In this document: one piece after another, positions 60,725-64,000 of the stretch
How positions within the stretch are numbered: the stretch's first letter is position 1
Layout: each line of letters opens with the position of its first letter
DNA from: Micromonospora orduensis
GTDB taxonomy: Bacteria > Actinomycetota > Actinomycetes > Mycobacteriales > Micromonosporaceae
Assembly (NCBI RefSeq): GCF_006228125.1
Contig: NZ_VDFY01000138.1
Coordinates: 31,093 to 95,092, forward strand
DNA: 64,000 nucleotides
Direction: 5' to 3'
The notes under the pieces: generated by a model
The model's input: the letters and a program-made list of their open reading frames with translations, nothing else
What the model was told of the DNA's origin: nothing
The model's database searches: none
Translations under genes and position numbers: made by a program

Positions 60725-63204
60725 CCGCGCTCGCCGCGCGGCTGCTGCGCCACCGTGCCGGCCCGGCGGCCGCCACGCTGCTCGCCCTGATCGCGGGAGT
60801 GATGATCCTGGTCGCCATGGGCATCCTCGTCGAGTCCGGATTGCGCTTCCGGCCGGAGCCCCGCGTCTGGGTCGCGGCCGACCTGGTCGTCGCCGACCGC
60901 ACGGTCAGTCACACCAGCAGGGAGTTCGACGGCGAGATGACCACGAGCACCGTCACGCTGCCCGAGGGCGGCACTGTGGACGCCGCCCTGGTGGACCAGA
61001 TCCGGCGGCTGCCCGGCGTGGCGGCGGTGACCGGCGACGACCGGGTGGTGATCGGGGCGCCCGCCGCGGTGGGGCACAGTTGGGGCACGTACGCCTTCAC
61101 CGGTCGCCCGGTCACGGCGGGCGTCGCTCCACGCGCCGACGACGAGGTGCTGGCCGACTCCCGGCTGGGCGTCGCGCCGGGGGACCGGCTCGACCTGACC
61201 GTCGGCGGGGTCAGCCGGCCGTACCGGGTGAGCGCGGTCGCCGACACCGGCGCGGCCGACGTGTTCTTCACCGACGCGCAGGCGGCCCGGCTGTCCGCGC
61301 GACCCGGCCGGGTGGACGCGATCGGCGTGCGGGTGGCCTCCGACGCCGATCGTGGCGCGGTCGCCGACGCGGTCCGTCGGATGGCCTCGGCGGCCGGCGC
61401 GAGCACGTACGCCGGTGGGGACCGGGGGGAGGCCGAGCAGTCGGCGAACCTGGCCGCCCGGTCGATGCTTGTCACGGCCGGCTCGGCGTTCGGCGGGTAC
61501 GTCGTCCTGCTGATCGTCTTCGTGGTGGCCGGCACGATCGGGCTGTCCGTCCGGCACCGCCGCCGTGACCTGGCCCTGCTGCGGGCGGTCGCGGCCACAC
61601 CGGGGCAGATCCGCCGCATGCTGATCGTCGAGGCGGCCCTGCTGGGCCTGGTCGGCTCCGCGATCGGAGCGCCGGCCGGTCTGCTGGCCGCCCGGTGGGT
61701 GCGGGGGGAACTGGCCGGGCGCGGGTTCGTCCCGGCCGACTTCCCGATGACCGGTGGCCTGTTCGCGGTGCCGGCCGCGGTCGGTACGGCGGTGCTCGTG
61801 GCGGTGCTCGCCGCGCTGCTCGCCGGGCGCCGGGTCGCCGGGATCAAGCCGGTGGAGGCGCTCGGCGAGATCGCCGTGGAACCGCGTCGTGGCGGTCGGG
61901 TGCGGCTGGTCGCCGGTGTGCTGACGCTGGCGGGGGCCGTCACCTCCGGCGCGTTCACCCTCGGCGGCTCCGGGGCGACCGGGGCGCTGGCCGATGCGGT
62001 CGGCATGCTGTACCTGTTCGTCATCGCGGTGGCGCTGCTCGCGCCGAGGCTCAACGCGTACGCGGCACGCCTGCTCACCCCCGCGCTGTCCCGGATCTGG
62101 CCGGTCAGCGGCTATCTGGCGGCGGCCAACCTGCGGGCCAACGCGCAGGGCATGGCCACCGTCCTGACCGCCCTCGTGCTGTCGATCGGGTTCGGCGGCT
62201 CGGTCTGGTTCCTGCAGACCAACCTGGAGCGGGAGACCGTGGAGCAGAGCCGGGCGGGCACGGTCGCGGAGCGGGTGCTGGCCACCCCGGGTGGGCTGGC
62301 GCCGGAGGCGGCCCGGGAGGTCCGGGCGCTGGCCGGGGTGCGGGCGGCCACCGGGGTACGCCGTACGCAGGTGGTGGTGCGCTCGTTCGACGGGATCGAG
62401 CCGGTCGCCGCGCAGGCGGTCGACCCGGACGGGATCACCTCCACCATGGACCTCGACGTGCGCGAGGGCAGCCTGACCGACCTGCGGGCCGACACGGTCG
62501 CGCTGTCCGCGACACAGGCGTCCGCGTCCGGTTGGCGGGTCGGCGACACGGCGCGACTCTGGCTGGGCGACGGCACCCCGACCGAGCTGAGGGTGATCGC
62601 CCTCTACGGTCGGGGCCTCGGCTTCGGCGACGTCACGCTGGCCGCGGAGACGGTCGCCGGGCACACCGACGGGGTCACCGACGACGAGATCCTGGTCCGC
62701 GCCGGCGGGGACGCCGACGAGGCGCTGGCCGACTGGTCGGCCCGGCATCCGGGCAGCGCGGTGCTCGACGCGGCCACCCGTACCCGGCTGATCGGCGGCG
62801 ATCTGGCGCTCGGCGCCTGGCTGAACCGGCTGCTGATCGGCGTGCTGGTGGGGTACGCGGCGTTGGCCGCGGCCACCACGATGGTGCTCGCCGCGCTGGC
62901 CCGCCGCCGGGAGCTGGCCCTGCTGCAGCTGGTCGGCCTGACCCGTCGGCAGATCCGCCGGATGGTCCACGCCGAGCAGGCCGGGCTGCTCGGCGTCGCG
63001 GTGCTGATCGGCGCGACGATCGCGGCGCTGACGCTGGGTGCGATCGTCAACGCGGTGACCGGCAGCCCGATCCCGTACGTGCCGCCGCTCGGCGGGGTGG
63101 CCGTGCTCGGTGGCGCGACGCTGCTGGCGCTGGCGACGACGGTGTTGCCGGTGCGGCGACTGCTGCGGGTTCCGCCGATCGACAACATCGGCACGAGGGA
63201 GTAG
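60721..63204 (+). CDS. FtsX-like ABC transporter permease
   Basis: An 827-residue permease with two FtsX units. One N-terminal helix (LLALIAGVMILVAMGILV near 20-37) leads to a large extracytoplasmic domain. A first three-helix unit follows (about 255-370, including VRHRRRDLALLRAVAATPGQIRRMLIVEAALLGLVGSAIGAP), then additional helices, a second extracytoplasmic part, and a final three-helix unit (ARRRELALLQLVGLTRRQIRRMVHAEQAGLLG). It works with the ATPase upstream, from which it is read through an ATGA overlap. Confidence 0.88.
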   Translation: MTALAARLLRHRAGPAAATLLALIAGVMILVAMGILVESGLRFRPEPRVWVAADLVVADRTVSHTSREFDGEMTTSTVTLPEGGTVDAALVDQIRRLPGVAAVTGDDRVVIGAPAAVGHSWGTYAFTGRPVTAGVAPRADDEVLADSRLGVAPGDRLDLTVGGVSRPYRVSAVADTGAADVFFTDAQAARLSARPGRVDAIGVRVASDADRGAVADAVRRMASAAGASTYAGGDRGEAEQSANLAARSMLVTAGSAFGGYVVLLIVFVVAGTIGLSVRHRRRDLALLRAVAATPGQIRRMLIVEAALLGLVGSAIGAPAGLLAARWVRGELAGRGFVPADFPMTGGLFAVPAAVGTAVLVAVLAALLAGRRVAGIKPVEALGEIAVEPRRGGRVRLVAGVLTLAGAVTSGAFTLGGSGATGALADAVGMLYLFVIAVALLAPRLNAYAARLLTPALSRIWPVSGYLAAANLRANAQGMATVLTALVLSIGFGGSVWFLQTNLERETVEQSRAGTVAERVLATPGGLAPEAAREVRALAGVRAATGVRRTQVVVRSFDGIEPVAAQAVDPDGITSTMDLDVREGSLTDLRADTVALSATQASASGWRVGDTARLWLGDGTPTELRVIALYGRGLGFGDVTLAAETVAGHTDGVTDDEILVRAGGDADEALADWSARHPGSAVLDAATRTRLIGGDLALGAWLNRLLIGVLVGYAALAAATTMVLAALARRRELALLQLVGLTRRQIRRMVHAEQAGLLGVAVLIGATIAALTLGAIVNAVTGSPIPYVPPLGGVAVLGGATLLALATTVLPVRRLLRVPPIDNIGTRE

Positions 63205-63209
63205 TCGCA

Positions 63210-63247
63210 CGCGGGCCTGGCGGCGCTGCGGCCACGCCAGGCCCGCG
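63210..63247 (+). terminator. Terminator hairpin after the permease gene
   Basis: Thirteen-base perfect arms (CGCGGGCCTGGCG and its complement) flank a 12-base loop, six bases after the permease stop. It ends the two-component/ABC operon. Confidence 0.7.
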
Positions 63248-63250
63248 CGA

Positions 63251-63303
63251 CTGCAAACAACCTGCAAACGCTAACCCTTGCATCGAGGGAAACCGCTTTC
63301 CTA
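63251..63303 (+). promoter_or_regulatory. Direct repeats and LacI-type operator before the pectate lyase gene
   Basis: CTGCAAAC occurs at 63251-63258 and 63262-63269, an 11-base period. Next comes a dyad GGAAA-CCGC-TTTCC at about 63288-63301 that resembles operators of LacI-family sugar repressors (consensus-like GGAAAnCGnTTTCC). The gene start is 165 bases downstream. Confidence 0.45.
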
Positions 63304-63467
63304 CGATTGCGTCACGTCGATGTCTCATTCTTCGTCCGGGCGAACGAATTTCGAGTGACGCCATCAGTGACGTGCCCATTCCGCGCTCCCGGCGAGGCTG
63401 CGCCAATTCACTGTGGGCAATTTTTCCAGTCATCAGGAAAGCAATTCGAAGGCGAAGGTGAGGCGAG

Positions 63468-64000
63468 ATGGGACGACCAGTCGCACTGCGACTTCAGGCA
63501 GTGCTCGCAACGGTGACCGTCGGTGCGGCGGTCGGGGTGGCCCTGGCCACGCCGCAGGCCTCGGCCGCGGTGGGCAGCGCCACCGGCTACGCCACCCAGA
63601 ACGGCGGGACCACCGGCGGCGCGGGCGGGCAGACGGTACGCGCCACCACCGGCACCGCGATCCACGCGGCACTGTGCGGCCGGGCCAGCAGCAGCACCCC
63701 GATCACCATCGAGGTCTCCGGGACCATCAACCACGGCAACACCAGCAAGGTGTCGGGGTCGAGCTGCAACACCGCGGCCGGCGTGATCGAGCTCAAGCAG
63801 ATCAGCAACGTCACCATCATCGGGGTCGGCGGTGGCGCGGTCTTCGACCAGCTCGGCATCCACATCCGCGACTCCAGCAACATCATCATCCAGAACGTGA
63901 CAGTCCGGAACGTCAAGAAGTCGGGCTCGCCAACCTCGAACGGCGGCGACGCCATCGGTATGGAGAGCACGGTCCGCAACGTCTGGGTCGACCACGTCAC
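63468..64000 (+). CDS. Pectate lyase (PL1 family), 5' part only
   Basis: The first 177 codons are present and the frame is open to the window end. The signal peptide covers about residues 1-33 (LRLQAVLATVTVGAAVGVALA, cut after ASA). The mature part begins the PL1 parallel beta-helix: YATQNGGTTGGAGGQTVRATT, ITIEVSGTINHG, NVTIIGVGGGAVFDQLGIHIRDSSNIIIQNVTVRNV, GGDAIGMESTVRNVWVDHVT. The last block holds the conserved calcium-binding Asp region of pectate lyases. It cleaves polygalacturonate by beta-elimination outside the cell. AGGTGAGG lies upstream of ATG. Further catalytic residues lie beyond the window. Confidence 0.88.
   Translation, partial: MGRPVALRLQAVLATVTVGAAVGVALATPQASAAVGSATGYATQNGGTTGGAGGQTVRATTGTAIHAALCGRASSSTPITIEVSGTINHGNTSKVSGSSCNTAAGVIELKQISNVTIIGVGGGAVFDQLGIHIRDSSNIIIQNVTVRNVKKSGSPTSNGGDAIGMESTVRNVWVDHV

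Noticed and set aside
59809..63267. 1152-codon minus-strand frame opposite the ABC/FtsX genes
   Set aside because: Composition is typical of antisense GC-rich DNA and the plus strand carries the Walker motifs and FtsX helices.

Overview
The window is a very GC-rich actinomycete chromosome segment: G/C-dominated third codon positions, many GTG/TTG starts, ATGA or GTGA stop-start overlaps and leaderless-type starts. Gene content (NHLM transporters, LuxR/LAL regulator, MocR regulators, ECF42 sigma factor with a DGPF protein, secreted GH11 xylanase and pectate lyase) suggests a soil Micromonospora-like organism. The genus is an inference. No rRNA, tRNA, insertion sequence or CRISPR array was seen. 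All statements come from reading the sequence; no database search was run.

Region 1 (about 1-10,000) is a compact set of nucleotide-handling genes with visibly lower GC than the rest. It holds a HIT-family protein, a cyclic-nucleotide-type metallophosphoesterase, a protein fusing a dCTP-deaminase fold to a pyruvate-phosphate-dikinase-like phosphotransferase, two ATP-grasp ligases, an AurF-type diiron N-oxygenase, a CYTH (triphosphate tunnel) protein, a deoxynucleoside-monophosphate-kinase-like P-loop protein and a second stand-alone dCTP-deaminase paralog. The two deaminase-like domains have complementary losses of catalytic residues. I know of no described pathway with this set; a nucleotide-derived or phosphoramidate-type natural product is a plausible reading.

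Region 2 (about 10,700-31,433) is a RiPP cluster with two modification branches. A LAL regulator and a lipoprotein precede a cyclodehydratase (E1-like plus YcaO), a SagB dehydrogenase, an HlyD-like adaptor and two NHLM-type ABC transporters, one with a C39 leader peptidase. A divergent MerR regulator faces two precursor genes with nitrile-hydratase-like leaders. Precursor A ends in a 14-residue core with seven cysteines, suited to azoles. Precursor B ends in a 17-residue aliphatic/Asn core with no Cys, Ser or Thr. Precursor B is followed by a YcaO/TfuA pair (thioamide chemistry) and a B12-type radical SAM protein.

Region 3 (about 31,490-36,250) holds a MalY-type PLP enzyme, a secreted esterase, a VanZ-like protein and a lipoprotein.

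Region 4 (about 36,297-54,479) is a third biosynthetic cluster bounded by two MocR regulators. Anthranilate-synthase-like subunits feed from chorismate, and a chorismate mutase, a BacA-like prephenate decarboxylase and a BacB-like cupin open a second branch. An SDR, a PaaK-like ligase, an ATP-grasp ligase, two MFS exporters, a TrpB2-like enzyme, a flavoprotein, a UbiD decarboxylase and an amidohydrolase complete it. This parallels bacilysin logic (BacA to BacE). A free-standing B3/B4 editing-domain protein suggests self-protection against a Tyr/Phe analogue.

Region 5 (about 54,670-64,000) contains the ECF42 sigma/DGPF pair, a GH11-CBM2 xylanase, a two-component system with its ABC/FtsX exporter and the 5' part of a pectate lyase gene that runs off the window.
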